NCBI RefSeq assembly: GCF_029626035.1
Contig: NZ_JARUBE010000003.1
Location: 1,984,001-2,048,000 of the forward strand
Reading direction: 5' to 3'
Length of the DNA: 64,000 nt
DNA from: Micromonospora sp. WMMD980
GTDB taxonomy: Bacteria; Actinomycetota; Actinomycetes; Mycobacteriales; Micromonosporaceae
Part shown: one piece after another, positions 43,117-52,358 of the stretch
How the letters are laid out: each line of letters opens with the position of its first letter
Numbering within the stretch: position 1 is the stretch's first letter
Program-made: the position numbers and the translations under genes
Notes under the pieces: model-generated
What the model was told of the DNA's origin: nothing
Database searches by the model: none
What the model saw: only the letters and a program-made list of their open reading frames with translations

Positions 43117-45363
43117 TCAGGACTCGGCGGCGGCCCGGATCGCCGACCAGACCCGCTCCGCGGTCAGCGGCATGTCGACGTGCCGCACGCCCAGGTGGCG
43201 GACGGCGTCGACCACCGCGTTCTGCACCGCCGGCGGCAGCCCCACCGCGCCCGACTCACCCAGGCCCTTGACGCCGAGCGGGTTCACCGGGGTGGGGGTC
43301 TGCATCGCCACCGTGTCGAACGAGGGCAGCTCCGCCGCGCCGACCACCGCGTAGCGGTGCAGGTCGCCGTGCAGCGGCGTGCCGTCCGGGGCGAACCGGA
43401 CCTCCTCCACCAGCGCCTGCCCGGCGCCCTGCGCCAGCCCGCCGTGCACCTGGCCCTCGGCCAGCAGCGGGTTGAGCAGGACACCCGCGTCGTCGACCGC
43501 CACCACCCGCAGCAGGGTCACCCGGCCGGTCTCCACGTCCACCTCGACCACCGCCAGGTGCGCCCCGTACGGGCAGGTGGCCGCCGACGGCTGGAACGTC
43601 GCCTCGGCGGACAGGGCGTCGCCGGCGGCCAGGTCGGCCCAGCCGACGTCACCCCCGGACGCGCACCGGAACCGGCCCTCGACGAACTCGATCGCCTCGC
43701 CGGGCGCGCCGAAGTGGGCGGCGGCCGCGTCCCGGCCCCGCTCCACCAGTGCCAGCGCCGCCTCGCGGACCGCCATCCCGCCGGTCTGCAACGACCGGGA
43801 GCCGCCGGTGCCGCCGCCGGCCGGGACCGCACCGGTGTCGGAGAACACCACGTCGACCCGCTCCACCGGCACGCCGAGCACGTCCGCGGCGAGCATCGCC
43901 CAGGCGGTGCCGTGGCCCTGGCCGTGCGGGCAGGTGCCGGAGCGGACCGTCACCCGGCCGTCCTTCCCGACCCGGGCCGAGGCGTACTCGCTGCGGGTGT
44001 CCGCGCCGGTGAGTTCCACGAACGTGGACAGTCCGACGCCGAGCTGGCACACGTCGCCGCGGGCCCGGCGGGCCGACTGCTCGGCGCGCAGCGCCGGGTA
44101 GTCGGCCTCGGCGAGCACCCGGTTCAGCGCGGCCAGGTAGTCGCCGTTGTCGTAGCGGGCGCGGGTGACGGTGGTGACCGGGAAGCTCTCCGGCGGCAGC
44201 AGGTTGCGCCGGCGCACCTCGGCCGGGTCCAGCCCGATCTCGGCGGCGTACCTGTCGATCATGCGCTCCAGCGCGGCCACCGCCTCCGGCTGCCCGGCGC
44301 CCCGGTAGGAGACCACCGGCGTGGTGGTCGTGGTGACGCTGGCCGAGGAGAACCGGGCCCGGCCGATCCGGTACGGGCCGGTCAGCATGGTCCGGGTCCA
44401 GAACGGCAGGATCGACCCGATGCGCGGGTACGCGCCGGCGTCCTGCACCACGTCCAGCGCGTACGACACGATCCGCCCGTCGCGGGTGCCGCCCAGCTCG
44501 GCGCTCTGCCGCTGCGCCCGGCCGTGCCCGGCGGCGACCATGCTCTCGCTGCGGGTCTCCGCCCAGCGCACCGGCCGGTCCAGCCGCCGGGCCGCCCAGG
44601 CGAGCAGCACGTCTTCGCGGCTGGCGAACGCCTTGGAGCCGAACGCGCCGCCGACGTCGCCGTTGACCACCCGCACCCGGTCCTCCGGCTCGCCCAGCGC
44701 CGCCGCCAGCTGCGCCCGCCACAGGTGCACCGCCTGGCTGCCGGCCCGGTAGCGCAGCCCGTCCGGGCCCCACTCGGCCTGCCCGGCCCGCGCCTCCAGC
44801 GGACACGGCGCGACCCGCTGGTTGGTCATCCGTTGCCGGATCACCACCTCGGCGCCCTCGTGCAGTTCGGCCCGGCCGGCCGGGCGGCGGAAACCGAGCT
44901 TGAGCACCAGGTTGGTACCGGCCTCCGGGTGCAGCACCAGCGCGTCGGTGAGCGCCTCGTCCGGGTCGACCAGCGGCGGCAACGCCTCGACGGCGACCTC
45001 GACCAGCGCGGCGGCGTCGACCGCCTCGGCCCGGCCGGTGGCCACCACCGCGGCGACCGGCTCGCCGACGAACCGGACCACGCCCTCGGCGAGCAGCGGC
45101 GTGGTCATCTTCTGGTTGAGCACGCCGGCCTCGGGCGGCAGCGGCGGCAGGTCGACGTCGGCGGCGGTGAACACGGCGACCACGCCCGGCGCCCGGAGGG
45201 CGGCCTCGGTGTCGACGCCGCGCAGCCGGCCGTGCGCCGCCGCGGACCGGACGAAGACCAGTTCCAGGGCACCGGGCGCGACGGCGTCGTCGACGTACGT
45301 CCCGCCGGTGGTGAGCAGGACACGGTCCTCGGTGCGCCGGACCGGACGGCCGATCAGGGACAT
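43117..45363 (-). CDS. Molybdenum hydroxylase large (CoxL/XdhB-like) subunit
   Basis: A 748-residue molybdopterin-binding subunit. Landmarks are the RRTEDRVLLTTGGTYVDD start, GDVGGAFGSK, the active-site loop SYRGAGQPE and the catalytic-glutamate motif GVKGLGESG near the C terminus. The loop lacks the Cys-containing AYRCSFR of true CO dehydrogenases, so it is a form-II-like hydroxylase acting on another substrate. Its FAD and iron-sulfur partners are 14 kb away in the NRPS operon, on the opposite strand. It is last in an operon with two P450s, with a 24-bp gap and a GAGGAG site. Confidence 0.92.
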   Translation of the reverse strand: MSLIGRPVRRTEDRVLLTTGGTYVDDAVAPGALELVFVRSAAAHGRLRGVDTEAALRAPGVVAVFTAADVDLPPLPPEAGVLNQKMTTPLLAEGVVRFVGEPVAAVVATGRAEAVDAAALVEVAVEALPPLVDPDEALTDALVLHPEAGTNLVLKLGFRRPAGRAELHEGAEVVIRQRMTNQRVAPCPLEARAGQAEWGPDGLRYRAGSQAVHLWRAQLAAALGEPEDRVRVVNGDVGGAFGSKAFASREDVLLAWAARRLDRPVRWAETRSESMVAAGHGRAQRQSAELGGTRDGRIVSYALDVVQDAGAYPRIGSILPFWTRTMLTGPYRIGRARFSSASVTTTTTPVVSYRGAGQPEAVAALERMIDRYAAEIGLDPAEVRRRNLLPPESFPVTTVTRARYDNGDYLAALNRVLAEADYPALRAEQSARRARGDVCQLGVGLSTFVELTGADTRSEYASARVGKDGRVTVRSGTCPHGQGHGTAWAMLAADVLGVPVERVDVVFSDTGAVPAGGGTGGSRSLQTGGMAVREAALALVERGRDAAAAHFGAPGEAIEFVEGRFRCASGGDVGWADLAAGDALSAEATFQPSAATCPYGAHLAVVEVDVETGRVTLLRVVAVDDAGVLLNPLLAEGQVHGGLAQGAGQALVEEVRFAPDGTPLHGDLHRYAVVGAAELPSFDTVAMQTPTPVNPLGVKGLGESGAVGLPPAVQNAVVDAVRHLGVRHVDMPLTAERVWSAIRAAAES

Positions 45364-45387
45364 GCGGCGACTCCTCGCGCTGCCGGC

Positions 45388-46596
45388 TCAGGCCGGGATG
45401 ACGGCGAGCGGGATCGACGCGTACGACCGGAACAGGGCGCTGGGCTCCCGCTCCGGCGTCGCGGCCAGCTCCAGGCCGGCGAGCCGCCGGGCGAGCCGGT
45501 CGAAGATCACCGCTCCTTCGATGCGGGCCAGCGCCGCGCCGAGACAGCCCCGGACGCCGCCGCCGAACCCGACGTGCGGGTTGGGCCGCCGACCGATGTC
45601 GACCCGGCCCGGGTCGGCGAACACCTCCTCGTCGTGGTTGGCGCAGCCGAGCAGCAGGAACACCGAGCGGCCGGGGCGGATCACCCGGTCGCCGACCGGG
45701 ATCGGCTCCAGGGCCAGCCGGGCGGTGTACTGGATCGGCGCGTCGAACCGGACGAACTCCTCGGCGGCGGTGCCGGCAAGTGACGGGTCGGCGCGCAGCC
45801 GCCGCCACTCGTCCGGCTGCCGGGCCAGCGCCACGGTGCCGGTGCACACCATGTTCATGGTGGTCTCGTAGCCGGTGAAGCAGAGGAAGACGATGTTGTC
45901 GACGACCTCCTCGACGCCCTCGGCCGGGTCGGCCACGGCGAGCATCCGGTCGAGCAGGTCGCCCTCGGAGTCGGCGCGCCGCTCGGCGAGCAGGTCGCGG
46001 ACGTAGCCGCGCAGCCAGCTCAGCGCGGCGTCGGCGGCCGGCCGGTCGGCGGCGGGCAGGAACGGGGTGAACGCCCGGCCGAGCGCGGCGGCGCGCGGCC
46101 ACACCTCCGCCCGGGTACGCGCGACCGGCAGCCCGATCAGCTCGCAGACCACGCTCGCGGCCACCGGGAACGCCAGGTCGGCCACCGCGTCGAGGCGTCC
46201 GGTGTCGCATCCGGGCGCCAGCAGCTCGTCCACCATCGCGCCGATGCGCGGCGCGCTGCGCCGGGCGACGCCGGGGCTGAACGCGCGCACCATCTGCTGG
46301 TGCAGCCGGCTGTGGTCGTCCGGGTCGCGGGTCGGGATGATCCGCCGGAACACGTCGCGGGACAGGTCCGGGGCCATCCGGAACTGCGGGTCCTCCTCCG
46401 GGAAGGTGTTGCTCAACCGGCGGTCGCGCAGCAGGGCGGCCACGTCGCGGTGGCGGGTCACGCCCCAGCTCGCCGGCCCGAAGCGGCACAGCGGTCCGGC
46501 GGCGCGCACCCGCGCGTACGTGGGGTAGGGGTCGGCGACGACCTCCGGGGAGAGCGGGTCCATCCGCGCCGGCAGGAGCCGGCCGGCGGGCGTCAC
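45388..46596 (-). CDS. Cytochrome P450 (CYP107-like)
   Basis: A 402-residue bacterial P450. The I-helix motif is TGYETT, the ExxR region precedes FDAPIQY, and the heme loop GFGGGVRGCLG has the cysteine ligand with Arg replacing the usual His. GTG 46596 overlaps the stop of the upstream P450 (GTGA), so the two are expressed together. The paired P450s share an N-terminal layout (PLSPEVVADPYPTYA against DARDPAVVADPYPTYA), indicating duplication. It is a probable hydroxylase or epoxidase of the product. Confidence 0.9.
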   Translation of the reverse strand: MTPAGRLLPARMDPLSPEVVADPYPTYARVRAAGPLCRFGPASWGVTRHRDVAALLRDRRLSNTFPEEDPQFRMAPDLSRDVFRRIIPTRDPDDHSRLHQQMVRAFSPGVARRSAPRIGAMVDELLAPGCDTGRLDAVADLAFPVAASVVCELIGLPVARTRAEVWPRAAALGRAFTPFLPAADRPAADAALSWLRGYVRDLLAERRADSEGDLLDRMLAVADPAEGVEEVVDNIVFLCFTGYETTMNMVCTGTVALARQPDEWRRLRADPSLAGTAAEEFVRFDAPIQYTARLALEPIPVGDRVIRPGRSVFLLLGCANHDEEVFADPGRVDIGRRPNPHVGFGGGVRGCLGAALARIEGAVIFDRLARRLAGLELAATPEREPSALFRSYASIPLAVIPA

Positions 46597-47804
46597 GGTC
46601 CGACCGCCACGGGCACGCTCGCGTACGAGCGCAGCGTCCCGTCGGTCTGCCGGCGCGCCGGGCCGGCGGCGGTGAGCGTGGGGAACCGGCGCAGCAGCGT
46701 CTCGAACGTCACCTGCGCCTCGACGCGGGCCAGGTAGCCGCCGAGGCAGTGGTGGATGCCGCCGCCGAAGGACAGGTGCGGGTTGTCCTCGCGGGTGACG
46801 TCCAGCCGGTCCGGGTCGGCGAACTGCTCGGGGTCGCGGTTGGCGCTGCCCAGCAGCAGGATGAGCACCCGTCCGGCCCGGATGGTCCGGTCACCGATCA
46901 CGACGTCCTCGCGGGCCAGGCGGGCGACGCCCTGGATGGGTCCGTCGTAGCGGAGGAACTCCTCCACGGCCCGGGGGACCAGCGTCGGGTCGGCCCGCAG
47001 CAGGCGCTGCTGGTCGGGGTGCTCCAGCAGCGCGGCGACCCCGGTGGCGATGAGGTTGGTGGTGGTCTCGAAGCCGGCGAAGAACGCGAACACCGCGTTG
47101 TCCACGATCTCGTCGGCGGCGAGCACCGCGCCGTCGTCGTCGGTGGCCGCGAGCATCCGGGACAGCAGGTCGTCGCCGGGTTCGGCGCGGCGCCGGTCGA
47201 GGATCTCGCCGAGGTAGCCACGCAGCCATTCCACGGCCCGGTCGGCGGCCGGCCGGTCGGACTCGGGCACGATCGCGGCGAACGCCTTGCTGAGATCGAG
47301 CGCGTGCGGCCGGATCCTCTCGTGGTCGGCGGGCGGGATGCCCATCAGCGCGCAGACCACCATCACCGGCAGCGGAAAGGCGAGATCCGAGACCGCGTCG
47401 AACCGGCCGGCGCGCTCCGCCGGGTCGAGCAGCTCGGTCACCATCGCGGCGATCCGGGGGCGCAGCCGGCGCACCAGGGCGGGGCTGAACGCCCGGGCCA
47501 TGAGCCGGCGCAGCCGGCCGTGCTCGGGCGGGTCGCGGTAGAGGATGATGCTGCCGAAGAACGACCCGGCGGGGCCGTCGCCGGCCGACATCCGGTGGTA
47601 GTCGGCCGGGAACTCGCTGCCCAGGCGGGGGTCGCGGACCAACCGGGCGACATCGGCGTAGCGGGTGACGCCCCAGCTTCCCGGCCCCATCCGGCACAGT
47701 GGCCCGGCCGCGCGCAGGGCGGCGTAGGTGGGGTAGGGGTCGGCGACCACGGCTGGGTCGCGCGCGTCGAATCTCGGCGGCATGCGGGTACGGGCCGTCG
47801 TCAT
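46593..47804 (-). CDS. Cytochrome P450 (CYP107-like)
   Basis: A 403-residue P450 with an AGFETT I-helix and heme loop FGGGIHHCLGGYLAR. It is the first gene of a minus-strand operon followed by a second P450 and the molybdenum-hydroxylase large subunit. ATG 47804 is chosen, with CATACT about 9 nt upstream; a further in-frame ATG lies at 47822. It is divergent from another P450 across a promoter carrying two AGATACGAG-type repeats. Probable tailoring oxygenase. Confidence 0.9.
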   Translation of the reverse strand: MTTARTRMPPRFDARDPAVVADPYPTYAALRAAGPLCRMGPGSWGVTRYADVARLVRDPRLGSEFPADYHRMSAGDGPAGSFFGSIILYRDPPEHGRLRRLMARAFSPALVRRLRPRIAAMVTELLDPAERAGRFDAVSDLAFPLPVMVVCALMGIPPADHERIRPHALDLSKAFAAIVPESDRPAADRAVEWLRGYLGEILDRRRAEPGDDLLSRMLAATDDDGAVLAADEIVDNAVFAFFAGFETTTNLIATGVAALLEHPDQQRLLRADPTLVPRAVEEFLRYDGPIQGVARLAREDVVIGDRTIRAGRVLILLLGSANRDPEQFADPDRLDVTREDNPHLSFGGGIHHCLGGYLARVEAQVTFETLLRRFPTLTAAGPARRQTDGTLRSYASVPVAVGP

Positions 47805-47882
47805 GCCCGCCAGTATGCGCAACCAAAGATACGAGAAACAAGTGCTTCCGAGATACGGGAAACGCGATTAGGCTTCGGTGTC
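47805..47882. promoter_or_regulatory. Divergent promoter with tandem AGATACGAG repeats
   Basis: Two direct copies extend to 13 bp: AGATACGAGAAAC (47827-47839) and AGATACGGGAAAC (47851-47863), with a 24-bp period and one difference. The plus-strand -10 TAGGCT (47869-47874) is 8 nt from ATG 47883, and TTCCGA (47846-47851) is at -35 spacing. The second copy fills the -35/-10 spacer of the promoter driving the polyketide-type operon. Confidence 0.65.
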
Positions 47883-49157
47883 ATGACCGAGACCGTGGCG
47901 AGCGCTGATCCCCGGATCATCGCGATGGAGTTGCTGATGAAGGCCCCGGCCACCGTCAGCAGCCCCTACCCGCACTACCACGCGCTGCGTGCCGCGGCGT
48001 CGAAGTACCGGATGGAGCAGCCCGGCCAGGGAGTCGGCTGGGTGCTCACCGGCTACGACGAATGCCGCGCCCAACTGCGCAACCCGGCGCTGGACAAGTC
48101 GGCGCAACGCCCCCGGATGGGCGACTCCCGTGGCCGGCAGGGCGCCCGCACGCTGCTCTTCCTCGACGGGCCGGAACACACCCGGCTGCGCGGGCTGGTC
48201 AGCCGGGTGTTCACCCCCCGGCGGGTGGAGACGCTGCGCCCCCGCCTCGCCGGCTTCGTCGACGGGCTGCTCGACGACGTCGCCCGGCAGGTCGGCCCGG
48301 CCGGCGGCGAGGTCGACATCGTCGGCTCGTTCGGCTTCCCGCTGCCGGTGATGGTGATCGGCGAGCTGGTCGGCGTGCCGCCGGAGGACTGGCCGCTGCT
48401 GCGCCGGCTCACCCGCGCCGCCTCCGCCGGGCTGGAGATCTTCGCTCCCGAGGAGGTGCTCAAGGCCTCCGACCAGGCGCTCGGTGAGATGGAGGAATAC
48501 TTCACCGACCTGGTCCGCAAGCGCCGCGAGAACCCCCGCGACGACCTCGCCTCCGCGCTGGGACAGGTCGAGATCGACGGCGACCGGCTCGGCCTGGACG
48601 AGCTGATCCAGGTCATCGTGCTGCTCTTCGGCGCCGGGTTCCAGACCATGACCGACCTGATCGGCCTCGGCACCCACGCCCTGTGCCGCAACCCCGACCA
48701 GCTCGACCGCCTGCGCGCCGAGCCGGACCTGACCCGCTCGGCGATCGAGGAGCTGCTCCGCTACGACTCCCCGGTGCACGTGCTGGGCCGGGCCGCGGTC
48801 GAGGACACCACGTTCCTCGACGGCACTGCGCTGCACGCCGGCGAACACGTGATCACGCTGATCGGCGCGGCGAACCGGGACCCGGCCCGCTACGCCGACC
48901 CGGACACCCTCGACATCGCCCGTTTCGCCGGCGCCGAACCGCCGGAGACGCCGCTGTCGTTCGCCTGGGGCCCGCACCACTGCCTCGGCGCCCAGCTCGC
49001 CCGCGCCGAGGGCCAGATCGCGTTCCGCCGCCTGGTCGACCGGTTCGCGGTGGTCGAACTGGCCGACCCGGACATCGACGAGATCGACCTGGAGTGGCGG
49101 CACAGCAGCACGTTCCGCGGGCTGGAGGAGCTGCGGGTGCGGCTCGTGCCCGCCTGA
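47883..49157 (+). CDS. Cytochrome P450 with atypical I-helix (AGFQT)
   Basis: A 424-residue P450 opening the polyketide-type operon. The heme loop is FAWGPHHCLG. In the I-helix the acid of the usual acid-alcohol pair is replaced: AGFQT, with Gln254 where Asp/Glu is expected. Such replacement can alter oxygen activation and occurs in P450s doing unusual chemistry or binding carrier-linked substrates. It begins at a probable leaderless promoter. A 43-bp gap with a GGGGGG stretch separates it from the thiolase. Confidence 0.9.
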   Translation: MTETVASADPRIIAMELLMKAPATVSSPYPHYHALRAAASKYRMEQPGQGVGWVLTGYDECRAQLRNPALDKSAQRPRMGDSRGRQGARTLLFLDGPEHTRLRGLVSRVFTPRRVETLRPRLAGFVDGLLDDVARQVGPAGGEVDIVGSFGFPLPVMVIGELVGVPPEDWPLLRRLTRAASAGLEIFAPEEVLKASDQALGEMEEYFTDLVRKRRENPRDDLASALGQVEIDGDRLGLDELIQVIVLLFGAGFQTMTDLIGLGTHALCRNPDQLDRLRAEPDLTRSAIEELLRYDSPVHVLGRAAVEDTTFLDGTALHAGEHVITLIGAANRDPARYADPDTLDIARFAGAEPPETPLSFAWGPHHCLGAQLARAEGQIAFRRLVDRFAVVELADPDIDEIDLEWRHSSTFRGLEELRVRLVPA

Positions 49158-49200
49158 GCAGCCACACCACCACACGCCGACAGCCGAGAAGGGGGGACCG

Positions 49201-50340
49201 ATGCCGGAGGCGGTGATCGTCGAGGCGGTCCGCACCCCGATCGGCAGACGCGACGGGGCGTTGTCCGGCCTGAAGGCCGTGGAGCTGCTGCGGCACGTGC
49301 AGGTCGAGGTGCTGCGCCGGGCCGGGGTGGAGCCGGGCGACGTCGACCAGATCATCGGCGGCTGCGTCACCCAGGTCGGTGAGCAGAGCCTGAACGTCAC
49401 CCGCAACGCGTGGCTCAACAGCGGCCTCGACCACGAGGTGGCGGCGAGCACCGTGGACACCTCGTGCGGCTCGGCCCAGCAGGCCAACCACCTCATCGCC
49501 GCGCTGGTCACGGCCGGCGCGATCGACGTCGGCATCGCCTGCGGCGTGGAGTCGATGAGCCGGGTCCCGGTCGGCACCAACCTCTACCAGGGGCCCGGCC
49601 ACTACAAGACGCCCGACTACCCGTACGACGATCCGCCGCGCGCGCAGTTCGGCGGCGCCGAACGCATCGCCGCCCGGCAGGGGCTGACCCGCGCCGACCT
49701 GGACGCCTACGGCCTGCGCTCGCAGCGCCTCGCCGCCCGGGCCCGCGACGAGGGCCGCTTCGACCGGGAGACCAGCCCGGTGCCGCTGCCCGACGGCACG
49801 CTCGTCAGCACCGACGAGGGCATCCGCGACAGCACCGCCGAGGGCCTGGCCGCGCTGCGACCGGTGGTCCCCGACGGCCGGCACACCGCCGCGACCATCT
49901 CGCAGATCTCCGACGGCGCGGCGGCGATCCTGTGGATGTCGCGGGAGCGGGCCACCGTGCTCGGGCTGCGGCCCCGGGCCCGGCTGGCGCACCAGGTGGT
50001 CACCGGCGCGGACCCCTACTACCTGCTCGACGGACCCGTCGTCGCCACCCGCAAGCTGCTCAAACGAGCCGGGATGAGCCTGGCCGACATCGACCTGGTC
50101 GAGGTGAACGAGGCGTTCGCGTCGGTGGTGCTGTCCTGGGCCGCGCACCACGACGCCGACCTGGACCGGGTCAACGTCAACGGCGGCGCGATCTCGCTCG
50201 GGCACCCGCTGGGCAGCAGCGGCACCCGGCTGCTGGTCACCGCGCTGCACGAGCTGGAACGCCGCGACCGGCACAGCGCCCTGGTCACCATGTGCTGCGG
50301 CGGCTCGCTCGGCACCGCCTCGCTGCTGGTACGGGAGTAG
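49201..50340 (+). CDS. Thiolase (acetyl-CoA acetyltransferase-like)
   Basis: A 379-residue thiolase with acylating cysteine Cys89 (DTSCGSAQQA), the NEAFA motif, GGAISLGHPLGSSG and the C-terminal CCGGSLG cysteine loop, all intact. It can condense two acyl-CoAs or shorten a beta-ketoacyl-CoA. With the following CoA transferase and FabG it forms a CoA-based module next to the ketosynthases, so it may provide the starter or trim the chain. ATG 49201 follows the P450 by 43 bp. Confidence 0.9.
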   Translation: MPEAVIVEAVRTPIGRRDGALSGLKAVELLRHVQVEVLRRAGVEPGDVDQIIGGCVTQVGEQSLNVTRNAWLNSGLDHEVAASTVDTSCGSAQQANHLIAALVTAGAIDVGIACGVESMSRVPVGTNLYQGPGHYKTPDYPYDDPPRAQFGGAERIAARQGLTRADLDAYGLRSQRLAARARDEGRFDRETSPVPLPDGTLVSTDEGIRDSTAEGLAALRPVVPDGRHTAATISQISDGAAAILWMSRERATVLGLRPRARLAHQVVTGADPYYLLDGPVVATRKLLKRAGMSLADIDLVEVNEAFASVVLSWAAHHDADLDRVNVNGGAISLGHPLGSSGTRLLVTALHELERRDRHSALVTMCCGGSLGTASLLVRE

Positions 50341-50346
50341 GCGGCC

Positions 50347-51594
50347 ATGGACACCGACCTGACCGCCACCAGCGACGCGGCCGCGTTCTACGCCGACGCC
50401 CGCACCGACCTGCCCGGGCCGCTGCACGGCGTGCGCGTGCTCGACGTGACGAAGGTCTGGTCCGGCCCGGTCGCCAGCTGCGTCCTGGCCGACCTCGGCG
50501 CCGACGTGCTGCGGGTCGAGATGCCCGGCAACCGGGAAGGGCTGATGCCGCCGCACATCCCCGGCACCGGCCTGTCCTGGTTCCGGCAGAGCGCGCACCG
50601 CAACAAGCGCAGCATCGGGCTGGACCTGCGGCGCCCCGGCGCGGCCGAGGTGTTCCTGCGGCTCGTCGCCACCGCCGACATCGTGGTGGAGAACTACAAG
50701 CCCGGCACCCTGGACGCCTGGGGGGTCGGCTACCGGGCCTGCCGCGAGGTGCGGCCGGACGTCGTGCTGGTCTCCATCTCCGGCTACGGGCAGTACGGTC
50801 CGGACGCCGGACGCCCCGGCTACGACCCGACCACCCAGGCGGCCGCCGGCTGGATGTCGCTCAACGGCGAACCCGACGGCGCCCCGCTCAAGGCGCCCAC
50901 GTTCCTCGCCGACGACATCGCCGGCCTGCACGCGGTGATCGGCGCGCTGGCCGCCCTGCGCCACCGCGACCGCACCGGCGAGGGCCAGCACGTCGACGTG
51001 AGCATGCTGGACGCGCTGCTGTTCTCCAGCAACGGCTACCTGACCCTCGGCGCGACCGGGGTGCCGCTGCGCCGCTGGGGCGACCAGGCCGACTTCGTGG
51101 TGCCGGCCGGCTGCTTCCGCTGCGCCGACGGGCACGTCTACGTCGCCGTCGCGCTGGACCGCTCCTGGCGGCGCCTCGCCGAGGTGATCGGCCGGCCGGA
51201 GCTGGCCCGGGCGCCCGGCTACGCCACCAACGAGGAACGCCGGGACAACCGCGCCGAGGTCAACGCCCTGCTCGCCGGCTGGTGCGCCGGGCGGAGCTGC
51301 GCCGACGTGGTCGCCGCGCTCGACGACGCCGGGATCACCGCCGAACGGGTCCGCACCTTCGCCGACGCGGCGGCCGACCCGCACGTGCGGGCCCGCGCCA
51401 TGGTGCAGCAGACCGTGCTCGCCAACGGCAGCACCGCGCCGCTGACCGGGCCCGCGGTCAAGTTCTCCCGCACGCCGACGGCGGTACGCGCCGGCGCCCC
51501 CGAACCGGGCGCCGACACCGAGCAGGTCCTCGACGAGCTGACGGTGGACGCGGCCACCCGGGCGCGGCTGCGGGCGGAACGGGCGATCGGATGA
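50347..51594 (+). CDS. CaiB/BaiF-type (class III) CoA transferase
   Basis: A 415-residue family III CoA transferase. Signatures are LHGVRVLDVTKVWSGPVASCVLADLGADVLRVE, VENYKPGTLDAWG, SISGYGQYGP and APTFLADDIAGLHAV with the likely catalytic aspartate. It moves CoA between carboxylic acids, for example from succinyl- or acetyl-CoA to a pathway acid. It lies 6 bp after the thiolase and overlaps the FabG region. Placement suggests activation of a free acid intermediate for the thiolase/ketosynthase module. Confidence 0.88.
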   Translation: MDTDLTATSDAAAFYADARTDLPGPLHGVRVLDVTKVWSGPVASCVLADLGADVLRVEMPGNREGLMPPHIPGTGLSWFRQSAHRNKRSIGLDLRRPGAAEVFLRLVATADIVVENYKPGTLDAWGVGYRACREVRPDVVLVSISGYGQYGPDAGRPGYDPTTQAAAGWMSLNGEPDGAPLKAPTFLADDIAGLHAVIGALAALRHRDRTGEGQHVDVSMLDALLFSSNGYLTLGATGVPLRRWGDQADFVVPAGCFRCADGHVYVAVALDRSWRRLAEVIGRPELARAPGYATNEERRDNRAEVNALLAGWCAGRSCADVVAALDDAGITAERVRTFADAAADPHVRARAMVQQTVLANGSTAPLTGPAVKFSRTPTAVRAGAPEPGADTEQVLDELTVDAATRARLRAERAIG

Positions 51595-51605
51595 CCGGAG
51601 GTGGC

Positions 51606-52358
51606 ATGGACACGGCGGGTGACACGTCGCGCTGCGCGCTGGTGACCGGCGCGTCGCGCGGCATCGGGCGGGCGGTCGCGCTGCGGCTGGCGGCCGAGGG
51701 CTACGCGGTCGCCGGGTGCTTCGGCACGGGCGGCGAGGCCGCGGAGAAGACCCGGGCGGAGGTCGAGGCGTACGGGGTGCCGAGCTGGTTCGCCCCCTGC
51801 GACGTCACCGACCGCGCGGCGGTCGACGAGTTCGTCGCCACCGCCGAGAAGCGCCTCGGCCCGCTCACCGCGCTGGTCAACAACGCCGGCATCACCCGGG
51901 ACCGGCCGCTGGTGCTGATGGGCCCGGACGACTGGCACGACGTCATCGACACGAACCTGACCGGCACCTGGAACGTCTGCCGCACGGTGGCGTTCCGCTT
52001 CCTCAAACGCCGGCGGGGCGCGGTGGTCAACCTCTCCTCGGTCGCCGGGGTCACCGGCAACACCGGGCAGACCAACTACGCCGCCAGCAAGGCCGGCATC
52101 ATCGGGCTCAGCCGTTCGCTGGCCAAGGAGGTCGCCGGGTACGGCGTCCGGGTCAACGTGGTGGCGCCCGGCTTCATCGAGACCGACATGACCGCGGCGC
52201 TGGCCGGCAAGCTGCGCGAACAGGCGCTCACGCAGATCCCGATGGGCCGCTTCGGCACCCCGGAGGACGTCGCCGAGCTGGTCGAGTTCCTGCTCTCCGA
52301 CCGGGCCGCGTACCTCACCGGTCAGGTCGTGCGGGTCGACGGGGGGATCGTGCTGTGA
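51606..52358 (+). CDS. fabG: FabG-type 3-oxoacyl-ACP/CoA reductase
   Basis: A 250-residue classical SDR: TGASRGIG cofactor motif, NNAG, catalytic Ser with YAASK, and a terminal GQVVRVDGG. It resembles FabG throughout. ATG 51606 with GGAGG upstream is preferred; an in-frame ATG at 51591 overlapping the preceding stop is the alternative. It overlaps the FabZ-like gene by 4 bp and would reduce beta-ketoacyl intermediates from the ketosynthases. Confidence 0.92.
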   Translation: MDTAGDTSRCALVTGASRGIGRAVALRLAAEGYAVAGCFGTGGEAAEKTRAEVEAYGVPSWFAPCDVTDRAAVDEFVATAEKRLGPLTALVNNAGITRDRPLVLMGPDDWHDVIDTNLTGTWNVCRTVAFRFLKRRRGAVVNLSSVAGVTGNTGQTNYAASKAGIIGLSRSLAKEVAGYGVRVNVVAPGFIETDMTAALAGKLREQALTQIPMGRFGTPEDVAELVEFLLSDRAAYLTGQVVRVDGGIVL

